Shown here: positions 38,464-47,617 of the stretch, piece by piece
How positions within the stretch are numbered: the first letter of the stretch is position 1
How the letters are laid out: each line of letters begins with the position of its first letter
Assembly: GCA_014859095.1 (NCBI GenBank)
Contig: JACUUV010000001.1
Coordinates: 1-64,000 of the forward strand
Length of the DNA stretch: 64,000 nt
From: Clostridia bacterium
Lineage (GTDB): Bacteria; Bacillota; Clostridia; Peptostreptococcales; Acidaminobacteraceae
Direction of reading: 5' to 3'
The notes under the pieces: generated by a model
The model's database searches: none
What the model saw: the letters and a program-made list of their open reading frames with translations, nothing else
What the model was told of the DNA's origin: nothing
Position numbers and translations under genes: made by a program

Positions 38464-39639
38464 ATGGAACATGTCACAAAACAAAAAAAAGCAATTTCGA
38501 TTGAGACATTTGTTTTTTTAATTGTTTCTGGGGTTGTCTTCGGATATCTTGCACATGAAATGGGTGTCGACAAGATGTTCAACACCATAATGAACACAGC
38601 GCATTACCTTTTGATTGATGTTGTGTTTTTTATTATGGCTGTAGCTGTATTGGCAGGTGCATTTGCTGCGCTTTTGTCGGAATTTGGTGTTGTAGCTTTG
38701 ATCAATAAAATCATTTCTCCAGTAATGAAACCTCTTTATGGATTACCAGGCGCGGCTTCACTAGGAATGCTCACCACATATTTGTCAGACAATCCCGCCA
38801 TCATAGCACTTGCTCATGACAAAGGTTTCAAGAAGTACTTTCAGGACTATCAACTCCCGACACTTTGTAATCTGGGAACAGCTTTCGGAATGGGTCTTAT
38901 TCTGACGACTTTCATGATTGGACTGGGGGACGGTGTGGAGTACATCCTTCCCGTTCTGGTCGGTAACATTGGTGCGATTATCGGAAGCATAGTCAGTGTC
39001 AGAATCATGATGGTCTATTCCAAAAAGTATTATAATGTAAGTAAGGTTGAAATGGAAATCATTCCCGCCAACGACACCCTCAACAAACTGAGAGAAGTCA
39101 GAGTCGGCAATGCATTCGAACGTGTTCTCGATGCCACTCTTGAAGGAGGAAAATCAGGTGTCGAGCTCGGTCTCGCAATCATTCCAGGCGTTGTCATCAT
39201 TTGTACTCTCGTCATGATTTTCACTTTCGGGCCTTCCGAAACCATAGATGGAGTAGCCATCTATACAGGAGCGAAAAAGGAAGGTGTTGCACTATTCCCC
39301 AAAATAGGAGAATTGTTCAGCCCAATCTTAAAACCACTTTTCGGTTTTGAAAGTGCTGAAGCGATAGCTTTCCCTATTACAGCACTCGGTTCAGCCGGTG
39401 CCGCAATGGGACTTGTCAAGGATTTCATCAACAGAGGACTCGTCGGTCCTAGTGACATAGCAGTTTTTACCGCCATGGGGATGTGTTGGAGCGGTTACCT
39501 CAGCACACATGTCGGTATGATGGATGCACTCGGCGTAAGAAAACTTTCATCAAAAGCAATTTTCTCCCATACAGTTGGAGGCATCATGGCTGGTGTTTCA
39601 GCGCATTACCTTTATTTGTTGGCTGTAATGATCTTATAA
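38464..39639 (+). CDS. CD0519/CD1768-type membrane protein (nucleoside-recognition/Gate-like)
   Basis: 391 residues with about ten hydrophobic segments. The layout resembles the clostridial CD0519/CD1768 family, related to spore-maturation SpmA/SpmB and nucleoside-transporter Gate domains: paired halves with TTYLSDNPAIIALAHDKGF near 105 and SDIAVFTAMGMCWSGYLSTHVGMMDALG near the C-terminus. Probably an inner-membrane transporter; substrate unknown. AGAGGGGG precedes the ATG. It is a single gene ending in a hairpin shared with the convergent DUF2798 gene. Confidence 0.75.
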   Translation: MEHVTKQKKAISIETFVFLIVSGVVFGYLAHEMGVDKMFNTIMNTAHYLLIDVVFFIMAVAVLAGAFAALLSEFGVVALINKIISPVMKPLYGLPGAASLGMLTTYLSDNPAIIALAHDKGFKKYFQDYQLPTLCNLGTAFGMGLILTTFMIGLGDGVEYILPVLVGNIGAIIGSIVSVRIMMVYSKKYYNVSKVEMEIIPANDTLNKLREVRVGNAFERVLDATLEGGKSGVELGLAIIPGVVIICTLVMIFTFGPSETIDGVAIYTGAKKEGVALFPKIGELFSPILKPLFGFESAEAIAFPITALGSAGAAMGLVKDFINRGLVGPSDIAVFTAMGMCWSGYLSTHVGMMDALGVRKLSSKAIFSHTVGGIMAGVSAHYLYLLAVMIL

Positions 39640-39640
39640 A

Positions 39641-39685
39641 AAGAAAGAGCATCTCAATGGTATAAAACTATTGAGGTGCTCTTAT
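39641..39685. terminator. Bidirectional terminator
   Basis: A stem of about 13 bases (AGAGCATCTCAAT with ATTGAGGTGCTCT) lies between two convergent genes, with A-rich DNA on the left and T-rich DNA on the right, so it can serve both strands. Confidence 0.8.
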
Positions 39686-39921
39686 TAAATTTGTTCTTTT
39701 GCTGTCATGAGATTCATTACCTTTTCAACCAATGGTACGAAAAGCATAGATGATGGCACCGCTATAATATATCCCATGATAAAGGATTGCCCCCAGGCTG
39801 AAAGAAAATATCTGTCCATGCCTTGATTGATCAAAGTCATGAAAAAAGAAATCGACATCGAAATGCCTAGAGAAGCCAAAGCATTGAATAATATGAATTG
39901 TGTCAGTTTGTTTAAGCGCAT
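39685..39921 (-). CDS. DUF2798-like small membrane protein
   Basis: 78 residues with two hydrophobic segments (about 7-30 and 44-66) separated by WGQSFIMGYIIAVPSSMLFVPLVEKVMN, the arrangement of the DUF2798 family. Function unknown. The upstream sequence GTGGGG is only a weak ribosome-binding site, but a good promoter is present at 39958-39985. Confidence 0.7.
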   Translation of the reverse strand: MRLNKLTQFILFNALASLGISMSISFFMTLINQGMDRYFLSAWGQSFIMGYIIAVPSSMLFVPLVEKVMNLMTAKEQI

Positions 39922-39957
39922 TGATGTACCCCACTGAATATTTTAGTTGCTAGAAAC

Positions 39958-39985
39958 ATTATATCCAACCTATGGAGTATTTCAA
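39958..39985 (-). promoter_or_regulatory. Promoter of the DUF2798 gene
   Basis: Minus strand -35 TTGAAA (39980-39985), 16-base spacer, -10 TATAAT (39958-39963). Confidence 0.65.
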
Positions 39986-40008
39986 TTTTTTTGTTAAACA
40001 TTTACAAA

Positions 40009-40140
40009 TCACTTCTTGTTTTGCAGAATGAATTTTATTTCCTTCAATAGGATAATAATTTTATTCAGTGCAAACTGTATAGATACAAGCACCAAGAAAA
40101 AAAAAGCGATTCCAATCCATTCGATTTTCAATTCTCCCAT
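40009..40140 (-). CDS. Small membrane protein, 43 residues
   Basis: A frame too short for most gene callers: ATG at 40140, stop TGA at 40009-40011. A full AGGAGG stands at the ideal distance before the ATG. The product starts MGELKIEWIGIAFFFLVLV, a single membrane helix at about residues 8-33, and ends with a basic tail (KEIKFILQNKK). It lies 17 bases after the stop of the polysaccharide deacetylase, so the two are probably co-transcribed. No family is recognised. Confidence 0.7.
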   Translation of the reverse strand: MGELKIEWIGIAFFFLVLVSIQFALNKIIILLKEIKFILQNKK

Positions 40141-40157
40141 AATACCTCCTGTCTTTT

Positions 40158-41282
40158 CTATAGGTCCTCCAAAGTATATTCAAACAACTCTTTGTCCGAT
40201 ATCGCATCCAAATTGATTCGATCCAAATGCACTGATGGTATCGAGATCCTGTTTTCGAGTCCATCACTTATGAACTTTCTTTGTGGATTCTTCTCATATT
40301 CATCTAGCCACCATGAGAGCTGCATGTCCGCATCACCACTTTGAACGCGGTGAACTCCACTTTGACTGAAATCCATATGATAAACAGGCAAATAAGGTTT
40401 CCAACCGACTCGCAGCACAGTTTGGTTATTGTATTCGAAACCTTCATAACGACCATTGAGCGCATATATTTTCAACGCTTCATTTTGTGGACCTTTTCCG
40501 TAAGGCAGAGCCAAGGATTCCATCACAAGATCTGAATTCAACTTATTGAAATGTTGTACGTTTTTTCCAAGTGCCTTTTGTATGCCATCAGCATCCATTT
40601 CGGATAAATCCTCATGATTGTACGCATGATTGCCTATTTCATAGCCTTGTTCATGCAAATACAACAATTTTTGTTCGATATATTTGGGTTGCCCGAACGG
40701 GTTCCCGGCATTGAGATAAAAGACCGCAGCTTTACCGAACAATGGGTTTTCCACATAAAAGGCGTCCAATATCCCCACTACACAGTCCGGATCGATCAAA
40801 AGACCATCATCGGTCTCCAGATAATTGAAGTTCGTCCGATGCCCATCATCGAATGTCAAGACCACAGGCGTTCTTCCAGCTTCGACATCAAATTTTCCAT
40901 TGATGTAATCCCTCATGCTTACTGCGCTGAATCCCATATCATATAATCTCTGCAAGTCGCTTTTGAAAGAATCGATTGTCCTTGAGTAAGTCATGTTTTT
41001 TTCACTGAGGTTGTGATACATGATGATCATGATCTCACCGGATTCATCCGGTCTTATCTTTTCATAATCCAAATCTGTGACAACGTCCATGACTTCCGGC
41101 TTTTTAGTCACAGTTGATTCAACAACCGGTACTTCTTTGACTGGCTCTTCACTGACCGGCACATTGTCCACCGGTTCAGGGACATCGTTATGATCCGCTG
41201 TGACCACCCCTTCGTTGCCACAACCTGCTAGAGCAATCACAATCAGCCCTAACATACATGCTCTTAAAAATGTTTTTTTCAT
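40158..41282 (-). CDS. Polysaccharide deacetylase family lipoprotein
   Basis: 374 residues. A lipoprotein signal with lipobox LAGC (Cys21) anchors it outside the membrane, followed by a Glu/Pro/Val-rich linker (about 25-70). The NodB-like domain has VLTFDDGH near residue 150 and NHAYNHEDL (HxxxH type) near 220, the metal-binding Asp and His residues. Likely removes acetyl groups from a surface polysaccharide or peptidoglycan. The frame is open to 41342, but AGGGGGC and the signal peptide fix the ATG at 41282. Confidence 0.88.
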   Translation of the reverse strand: MKKTFLRACMLGLIVIALAGCGNEGVVTADHNDVPEPVDNVPVSEEPVKEVPVVESTVTKKPEVMDVVTDLDYEKIRPDESGEIMIIMYHNLSEKNMTYSRTIDSFKSDLQRLYDMGFSAVSMRDYINGKFDVEAGRTPVVLTFDDGHRTNFNYLETDDGLLIDPDCVVGILDAFYVENPLFGKAAVFYLNAGNPFGQPKYIEQKLLYLHEQGYEIGNHAYNHEDLSEMDADGIQKALGKNVQHFNKLNSDLVMESLALPYGKGPQNEALKIYALNGRYEGFEYNNQTVLRVGWKPYLPVYHMDFSQSGVHRVQSGDADMQLSWWLDEYEKNPQRKFISDGLENRISIPSVHLDRINLDAISDKELFEYTLEDL

Positions 41283-41313
41283 TATGCCCCCTAAGTTGTC
41301 ATTTGATACTTCT

Positions 41314-41342
41314 ATTATAGCGCTTAATGCACTCCAGTCCAA
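41314..41342 (-). promoter_or_regulatory. Promoter of the deacetylase operon
   Basis: Minus strand -35 TTGGAC (41337-41342), 17-base spacer, -10 TATAAT (41314-41319). It stands back to back with the promoter for the DUF4364 gene. Confidence 0.75.
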
Positions 41343-41356
41343 GATAAGATTTCATT

Positions 41357-41385
41357 TTGAGTTTAATGAGATTTTATGCTATACT
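41357..41385 (+). promoter_or_regulatory. Promoter of the DUF4364-protease pair
   Basis: -35 TTGAGT (41357-41362), 17-base spacer, extended -10 TGCTATACT with hexamer at 41380-41385. Confidence 0.7.
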
Positions 41386-41432
41386 ATTGCTTGAACATCT
41401 GTTCAATCCAATGCGCAAGGGGGGATTTATTT

Positions 41433-41969
41433 GTGAAAATAAGTCCAGATCAACAATTGAAATCCAAAATCAAATTATTGTATATAGTCAATCAATTTTC
41501 AGTGCCGCTTACAAACCAACAATTGACAGATTTCGTGCTTGAACAAGATATTATGAACTTTTTCGATTTGCAACAATTTCTCACGGATTTGGTTGCCACT
41601 TCCATGCTTGAATACTCCAGCAGCGAAGGAGAAAATTATTACATCATCACCGAAAGCGGCAAAAACACTCTAGAGCTATTCTCCGATCGGGTTTCACAAT
41701 CGCTGCGCAGGATCATCAATGACAGTGTGGATTCAAAGAAAAAATCATTTATGATCAAGACAAATATTTCTGCCGATTATTCCAAAGAGGATGACAACGA
41801 TTATATGGTTCATCTCTCTGTCAAGGAAGGCATCTACACTTTGATGGATATCAAAGTCAATGTCGTTTCCAACAAACATGCCAAACAAATTTGCGAAAAC
41901 TGGGAAAAAAAAGCCCAATATCTTTATGGTGATATTTTAAATAAGTTGGTTGATGATTCAGATTTATAG
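41433..41969 (+). CDS. DUF4364 family protein (winged-helix-like)
   Basis: 178 residues from a GTG at 41433, which has AAGGGGGG upstream; the frame is open from 41376 but the added residues are not family-like. The N-terminal 75 residues look like a winged helix (KSKIKLLYIVNQFSVPLTNQQLTDFV, YYIITESGKNTLELF), typical of the clostridial DUF4364 family, whose role is unproven but may be regulatory. It is eight bases before a secreted papain-like protease. Confidence 0.82.
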   Translation: MKISPDQQLKSKIKLLYIVNQFSVPLTNQQLTDFVLEQDIMNFFDLQQFLTDLVATSMLEYSSSEGENYYIITESGKNTLELFSDRVSQSLRRIINDSVDSKKKSFMIKTNISADYSKEDDNDYMVHLSVKEGIYTLMDIKVNVVSNKHAKQICENWEKKAQYLYGDILNKLVDDSDL

Positions 41970-41977
41970 GAGCATCT

Positions 41978-43234
41978 ATGCATACAAAAATTGCAATGTC
42001 CGTTTTTTTAACTTTGGCAATCAGTTATTTCAACATTGATGTCATCCCGATCAACACCCCCCTCAAATACTCATCTCTTCCCACCTACCACAGCACATAC
42101 GAAACTCTTGACCGGGATTTGTTCATAAGAAACCAGGGAACAGCCAATACTTGCTGGGCTTTTGCCGCCAACTCATTGTTGGAAATCCACTTGCTTAAGA
42201 ATTATGACATTCTCGAGAATTTTTCAGAAAGACATATGATAGATAATTCGCCCGTCCCGACAGATGCGCTTTCAGGTGGACGATTCAATATCGCAATGGG
42301 GTATTTTCTCAATCGACTCGGCCCTTTGAGCGAGAATGGCACTCAAAATTTTTTTGTAAAATCTTATGTTTATGCGAACAATGATATGAATATGACCAAG
42401 CAATTAATCAAAAAGCATGGTGCTGTCGTAACTTCCATATTTTATGATATTTCCAGAACCGGTTTTTTCAATGAGGATACAGCCTCATACTTCAATCCTT
42501 CAAAATCAAATCCAATCACTCATGATGTACTCCTGATCGGTTGGGATGATTCCTATGATCGGAATAATTTCAGAAGCAAGCCCAAGAGAAATGGAGCCTT
42601 CATAGCCCAGAACAGTTTTGGTAGCGACTGGGGCCAACACGGCTTATTTTATATTTCCTATGAGGATGTTCATGTCCTCGATACCAATTATTCGATTGAT
42701 GCTGTGGAAAATATATCACGGGATTCCAATGTCTACTTTTATGATGAGACTGGCGTCACACATTTTGAAGGCTTTCCAGAGGCCAAGGAAATTTATGGCA
42801 TAAACAATTTCACTGCAGGTATTTTCGGAAATGATCAGACAGAATATCTGACAGGCATTGGAATCTATACATCGGAACCAAACACTAGAGTCACTTTTTA
42901 TGCTGACTCCATCAAATTCGACCCCTTATCCGTGGGACTGAAATCTCCACTGGGCGAAACCTTATATAGATTGCCTGGTTATCATAGGTTTGAACTGGAT
43001 ACACCAATTGAACTGATCAAAGGCGCTCCTTTTTATGTAGGAGCCAAAGTGAGCGGATCCGGGCCATTCGTTTTTCCTATTGAAGCACCATACCCCGGAA
43101 TGGACTATGAGGTCAGAGCTTCAGAAAATGAAGGTTATTTAGGCTCTGGAACAATGCCAAGTGATTTCTTGCCGATATTTAAATTCAGAAATCAATCCAG
43201 TTTGGCGATTAGAGCCTACACAACAAACCAATAG
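41978..43234 (+). CDS. Secreted papain-like (C1) cysteine protease with lectin-like domain
   Basis: 418 residues. A hydrophobic N-terminus (about 5-20) serves as signal peptide or anchor. The papain triad is visible: Cys59 in NQGTANTCWAF (with the oxyanion Gln53), His182 in THDVLLIGWDD and Asn212 in AQNSFGSDWG. Residues from about 265 to 415 form a beta-rich domain (FTAGIFGNDQTEYLTGIGIYT) like the lectin-like domain that follows clostridial C1 proteases such as Cwp84-type enzymes. Probably cleaves surface or extracellular proteins. No propeptide of usual length precedes Cys59. Confidence 0.88.
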   Translation: MHTKIAMSVFLTLAISYFNIDVIPINTPLKYSSLPTYHSTYETLDRDLFIRNQGTANTCWAFAANSLLEIHLLKNYDILENFSERHMIDNSPVPTDALSGGRFNIAMGYFLNRLGPLSENGTQNFFVKSYVYANNDMNMTKQLIKKHGAVVTSIFYDISRTGFFNEDTASYFNPSKSNPITHDVLLIGWDDSYDRNNFRSKPKRNGAFIAQNSFGSDWGQHGLFYISYEDVHVLDTNYSIDAVENISRDSNVYFYDETGVTHFEGFPEAKEIYGINNFTAGIFGNDQTEYLTGIGIYTSEPNTRVTFYADSIKFDPLSVGLKSPLGETLYRLPGYHRFELDTPIELIKGAPFYVGAKVSGSGPFVFPIEAPYPGMDYEVRASENEGYLGSGTMPSDFLPIFKFRNQSSLAIRAYTTNQ

Positions 43235-43235
43235 A

Positions 43236-43291
43236 CAAGAGGTCCCATTGATCAAGCGAATAGCTATCTTGATCAATGGGACCTCTTTTTT
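43236..43291. terminator. Strong bidirectional terminator
   Basis: A perfect 19-base-pair stem (43239-43257 with 43268-43286) between the convergent protease and folC genes, with T-run on the plus side and A/T-rich DNA on the minus side. Confidence 0.92.
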
Positions 43292-44579
43292 AGAGCAGAT
43301 TCAAGATTCTTTTTCTGGCGGCTCCAACCATGTATAATGAACCGAAAACCACCAATAAAGTATCCTTTTCCACTTTTCCCATGGTCTGAAGTCCGAAATC
43401 CACGGCCTTTTCAATATTTTCGAAAGCACCGATTACAGGAACGGACACAATACGTTGTGCAAGATCATTTGCATGAAGTGCTCTCGGGTTGTCGGGAGCA
43501 GTTGTGATGACTTCATCCAAATAGGGTAAAATCTCATGAAGCATCGCTTCCACATCCTTATCCGCCAGAACACCCATAATGCCAATGACATGGTAATTTG
43601 CCTTCAATGTGGAAAGACTCACTCCAAGGCCTTTGATACCATGAACATTATGTGCTCCATCGATGATGACGAGTGGATTTCTGGATATGACTTCCATCCG
43701 GGCCAACCACGTTGTCTTTCTGAGCCCATCAGTAAGGCTTTCAGGGGATACCTCGAATCCATGATAGGCTTTCAAAGCGTTTATGGTTTCTATGGCCACA
43801 GCCGCATTTTGGGCTTGATAAGGTGCAATCAGTCCAAGTTCGTATCGGTTCCCTTTATACTCAAATACCAAATGGTTCAGATCGGTTTCAATCACAAGCA
43901 GCGTTTCAAAATCCACATGGATCAACTTATTGTTTTGAATGGAGCAAACGTCGCTGATGACAGTTTCTGCACCTTTCAATTGAGGATGAACAATGGTGAT
44001 ACCATCCATTTTTATGATGCCCGCTTTTTCATATGCGATTTTTTCAATGGTATCTCCCAAATACTCAATGTGATCCATATCAATGGGGGTTATAACTGAA
44101 ACCATAGGTTTCTCAATGGCATTGGTCGCGTCCAATCTTCCCCCGAGTCCCACTTCAAGGACAACGACGTCGCATTTGTGTTTTGAAAAATAGAGCATTC
44201 CGAGTGCGGTGACAACTTCAAACTCAGTTGGATGGTTATACCCTTTGCTCAGCATCCAATCAATCTTTTCTTTGACCATTTCAGCGAGCTCACCAATTTC
44301 CTCATCTGAAATATAAACATTGTCAATCCTCATCCGCTCATTGAACTGCTCGATGAACGGCGATGTGTATAGCCCGGTCTTATATCCCGATTCCATGAGA
44401 ATGTGGCTGATCATCGATGAAGTGGACCCTTTGCCGTTGGTTCCTGCGACGTGAACGAATCTCAGTTCATTCTGAGGATTCCCTAAAGCCTCAAGTAGGG
44501 TCTTGATGTTCTCAAGACCAAGTTTGCTTCCGAATTTGTACGTGCTGTGTATAAACTCCAATGCTTTAGCATAATTCAT
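43290..44579 (-). CDS. folC: Folylpolyglutamate synthase/dihydrofolate synthase
   Basis: 429 residues, standard. Mur-ligase fold: ATP loop VAGTNGKGSTSSMI near residue 44, EVGLGGRLDATNAI near 143, DMDHIEYLGDT and IDGAHNVHGIKGL. Adds glutamate to folates in the cytoplasm. It follows valS by 14 bases, a common Firmicute arrangement, and should share the valS T-box control. Confidence 0.95.
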   Translation of the reverse strand: MNYAKALEFIHSTYKFGSKLGLENIKTLLEALGNPQNELRFVHVAGTNGKGSTSSMISHILMESGYKTGLYTSPFIEQFNERMRIDNVYISDEEIGELAEMVKEKIDWMLSKGYNHPTEFEVVTALGMLYFSKHKCDVVVLEVGLGGRLDATNAIEKPMVSVITPIDMDHIEYLGDTIEKIAYEKAGIIKMDGITIVHPQLKGAETVISDVCSIQNNKLIHVDFETLLVIETDLNHLVFEYKGNRYELGLIAPYQAQNAAVAIETINALKAYHGFEVSPESLTDGLRKTTWLARMEVISRNPLVIIDGAHNVHGIKGLGVSLSTLKANYHVIGIMGVLADKDVEAMLHEILPYLDEVITTAPDNPRALHANDLAQRIVSVPVIGAFENIEKAVDFGLQTMGKVEKDTLLVVFGSLYMVGAARKRILNLL

Positions 44580-44593
44580 CTGTACGCCCTCAC

Positions 44594-47233
44594 CTATAAT
44601 TTGACTGCTATTGATGCGATTCTATTGTTGATTGTGTCGAGCAATTCTTCATACTTGATTTTTTTTTGACGTTCCTCTTCAAGTAAAAATGCAGGTGCCT
44701 TGCTTACAAAGCCGTCGTTACCAAGCTTTTGAACAACTCTTGACACTTCTTTTTCAAGTTTGTTCTTTTCTTTCACAAGACGTTCCATTTCCTTTGCATA
44801 ATCAATAAGGTCATCCAGTGGCAAATAAAGCTCGGCTCCATAAATGACCGCAGAAACCGCATCTTCAGGAATCATGTCTTTTGAATCCACTGTCGATACC
44901 TCTGAACATGATGCCAAAGTGATCAGGTATTCGGATTGATCCAAAATCAAATCGCCGACGGCCTTATCCGATGCAAGAATCATACATTTTGCTTTTCTGG
45001 ATGGGACCACATCCATTTCAGCTCGAACATTTCTTAAATTCCTAATCGCTTCCATAACAGTTTCCATATTCTTTTCAGCTTCAAGATTGATCCACTCCGT
45101 TCCACTGACCGGCCAATCGTCTCTCACGAGCATATTGTTTCCGTTTGGCATGAATTTCCAGATTTCTTCAGTAATAAATGGCATAAATGGATGAAGCAAT
45201 CTCAATATGTCTTTGAGAACCTTTACAAGAATCTTCTGAACGGTTCTTTTAGCCTTTTCATCTGTGCCATAAAGTCTTTTTTTTGCGAGTTCGATATACC
45301 AGTCACAATATGAATTCCAGGTGAACTCATATATTTTCGTCGCTGCGATACCGAGTTCAAACTTTTCAAGTGCCGTAGTGATTTCATCCGTAACTGTTGA
45401 AAGTTTGGACATGATCCATTGGTCTGCCAATGTGAATTCCTCTGTACCGTCAAATTTGAGCACAACACCATCCAGTCCCATGATGACGAATCTGGATGCA
45501 TTCCAAAGTTTATTGGCAAAATTCCTTGAGTTCTCGACGCGTTCAAGTTGGAACTTAAGGTCATTGCCAGGACTGTTGCCCGTTGCAAGCATGAACCTCA
45601 AGGCATCCGCACCATATTGATCGATGACATCCAATGGATCGACTCCATTTCCAAGGGATTTGCTCATTTTCTTTCCGGATGCGTCCCTGACAAGACCATG
45701 CAAAAACACGTGATCAAAAGGCAGTTCGCCTGTCAATTCAAGTCCTGAAAACACCATTCTGATGACCCAGAAAAATATGATGTCATAACCTGTCACAAGG
45801 ACATTGGTAGGATAAAAATATTCAAACTCAGGTGTTTTAGTCGGCCAACCCAATGTCGAAAACGGCCAAAGCGCACTACTGAACCAAGTGTCGAGCACAT
45901 CATCGTCTTGCTTGAAGTGAATTCCACCACAGCTCGGACAAACATCAGGCATTTCCACAGCAACTACAATTTCAGGACAAGACTGACAGTAATAAGCAGG
46001 AATTCTATGCCCCCACCATAATTGTCTTGAGATGCACCAGTCTCTGATGTTTTCAAGCCAATTGTTGTATACTTTTGTGAAACGATCTGGAATGATTTTA
46101 AGTGATTCATTTTTGACAACTTCAAGTGCTGGAGCCACAAGTGGAGTCATGTGCACAAACCATTGATCGGATACCCTGGGTTCTATGACTGTGCTGCATC
46201 TGTAGCACATCCCCACATTATGAAGATGATCCTTGACCTGAACCAGATAGCCTTCAGCTTCCAAATCTTTTACTATTGCTTTTCTGCACACGAAACGGTC
46301 CAGCCCTTCATATTTACCTGAATACTCATTCATCGTGGCGTCAGGGTTGAAAATGTTGATTTGCTTGAGATTGTGGCGCATTCCGATTTCAAAGTCGTTT
46401 GGATCATGTGCCGGTGTGACTTTAAGAGCTCCGGTTCCGAAATCCTTGTCGACATAATCATCCGCAATAATCGGAAGTTCACGACCAAATAGAGGCAAGA
46501 TACAAGTTTTTCCGACAAGATGACTGTATCTTTCATCGTTAGGGTTGACAGCGACACCTGTGTCAGCAATCATAGTCTCAGGTCTGGTGGTGGCAATTTC
46601 GAGAAATTCATCTGAATCTTTTACCGGATATTTGATATGCCAAAAGTGGCCTGGTTTTTCTTCATGTTCAACTTCAGCATCGGACAAAGTCGTCTTGCAA
46701 TCAGGACACCAGTTGATCAAACGGTTGCCTCTGTAAATCAGTCCTTTTTCATATAATTTCACGAACACTTCAGTAACAGCTTCATTACAGCCCTCATCCA
46801 TTGTAAAGCGTTCTTTTTCCCAGTCACAGGAAGAACCCAACTTTTGCATTTGATTTACAATGATGCGACCATATTCATCACGCCACTGCCAAGCTCGTCT
46901 GAGAAACTCGTCACGACCCAGATTTTCTTTGGTCAAGCCCTCTTTTTCCTCGATGGACTTCAGAACGCGAACTTCTGTGGCAATGCTCGCATGATCGGTT
47001 CCTGGAAGCCAAAGCGCCTCATACCCCTGAAGTCTCTTGAATCGGATTAGGACATCTTGTAGTGTTTGATCAAGCGCATGTCCCATATGCAGTTGTCCAG
47101 TGATGTTAGGCGGTGGCAAAACAATAGTGTATGGCTTTTTGTTAGGATTGACATTCGCAGTAAACTGTTTCTTTTCAAGCCACTCGGCATAAATTCGGTC
47201 TTCAAAATCCTTCGGATTGTACTTGCTTTGCAT
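44594..47233 (-). CDS. valS: Valyl-tRNA synthetase
   Basis: 879 residues, normal. Class I motifs: PPPNITGQLHMGHAL (HIGH) near 40 and KKMSKSLGNG (KMSKS) near 517. The editing domain (ATTRPETM near 214) and a C-terminal coiled-coil arm (about 805-875) are present. The frame is open to 47248, but the GGGGAGG overlapping that ATG is spaced for the ATG at 47233. Controlled by the T-box upstream. Confidence 0.98.
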   Translation of the reverse strand: MQSKYNPKDFEDRIYAEWLEKKQFTANVNPNKKPYTIVLPPPNITGQLHMGHALDQTLQDVLIRFKRLQGYEALWLPGTDHASIATEVRVLKSIEEKEGLTKENLGRDEFLRRAWQWRDEYGRIIVNQMQKLGSSCDWEKERFTMDEGCNEAVTEVFVKLYEKGLIYRGNRLINWCPDCKTTLSDAEVEHEEKPGHFWHIKYPVKDSDEFLEIATTRPETMIADTGVAVNPNDERYSHLVGKTCILPLFGRELPIIADDYVDKDFGTGALKVTPAHDPNDFEIGMRHNLKQINIFNPDATMNEYSGKYEGLDRFVCRKAIVKDLEAEGYLVQVKDHLHNVGMCYRCSTVIEPRVSDQWFVHMTPLVAPALEVVKNESLKIIPDRFTKVYNNWLENIRDWCISRQLWWGHRIPAYYCQSCPEIVVAVEMPDVCPSCGGIHFKQDDDVLDTWFSSALWPFSTLGWPTKTPEFEYFYPTNVLVTGYDIIFFWVIRMVFSGLELTGELPFDHVFLHGLVRDASGKKMSKSLGNGVDPLDVIDQYGADALRFMLATGNSPGNDLKFQLERVENSRNFANKLWNASRFVIMGLDGVVLKFDGTEEFTLADQWIMSKLSTVTDEITTALEKFELGIAATKIYEFTWNSYCDWYIELAKKRLYGTDEKAKRTVQKILVKVLKDILRLLHPFMPFITEEIWKFMPNGNNMLVRDDWPVSGTEWINLEAEKNMETVMEAIRNLRNVRAEMDVVPSRKAKCMILASDKAVGDLILDQSEYLITLASCSEVSTVDSKDMIPEDAVSAVIYGAELYLPLDDLIDYAKEMERLVKEKNKLEKEVSRVVQKLGNDGFVSKAPAFLLEEERQKKIKYEELLDTINNRIASIAVKL

Positions 47234-47261
47234 AATTTTCCTCCCCATTTTTTACAATAAA

Positions 47262-47506
47262 AAAATCCATTCATCCCCATGAAAGGGACGAATAGATCGC
47301 GTTACCACCCTAATTCCGACACAACAAAAAATGTCAGCACTCATTAAATATAACGGTTATAACCGGATCTGCATACTTAGTTTCAACAGATCATCTCGGA
47401 AGCGACCTTCAACAATCTGCTCTGGACGGGTCTCTCAGCCGGTGAACCCCTCTCTCTTACAGTTACGATTATTTACTCCTCTTCGTCATCAACACCTTAT
47501 AAAATT
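47262..47506 (-). ncRNA. T-box riboswitch leader of valS-folC
   Basis: Minus-strand leader with T-box core AGGGTGGTAACGCG (47298-47311), Stem I (AGAGAGGGG, CCGGCTGAGAG) and a terminator (ATTCGTCCC/GGGGATGAAT then T-run). Predicted specifier GTC at 47404-47406 (valine). UGGU fits discriminator A. Confidence 0.92.
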
Positions 47507-47512
47507 GTTTTA

Positions 47513-47541
47513 ATTATAATCAATTGCCCAACTGTTGTCAA
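47513..47541 (-). promoter_or_regulatory. Consensus promoter of valS-folC
   Basis: Minus strand perfect -35 TTGACA (47536-47541), 17-base spacer, perfect -10 TATAAT (47513-47518), just before the T-box leader. The strongest promoter by sequence in the window. Confidence 0.9.
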
Positions 47542-47617
47542 TATGCTAATATCATTCTAAGCCACTTCTAACGCATTCTTAACCTTAATGTCGGATAATA
47601 AATCAGGAGGTAATCGT

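Noticed and set aside
43536-44099. 187-residue plus-strand frame
   Set aside because: It lies wholly inside folC on the other strand, which has full family motifs.
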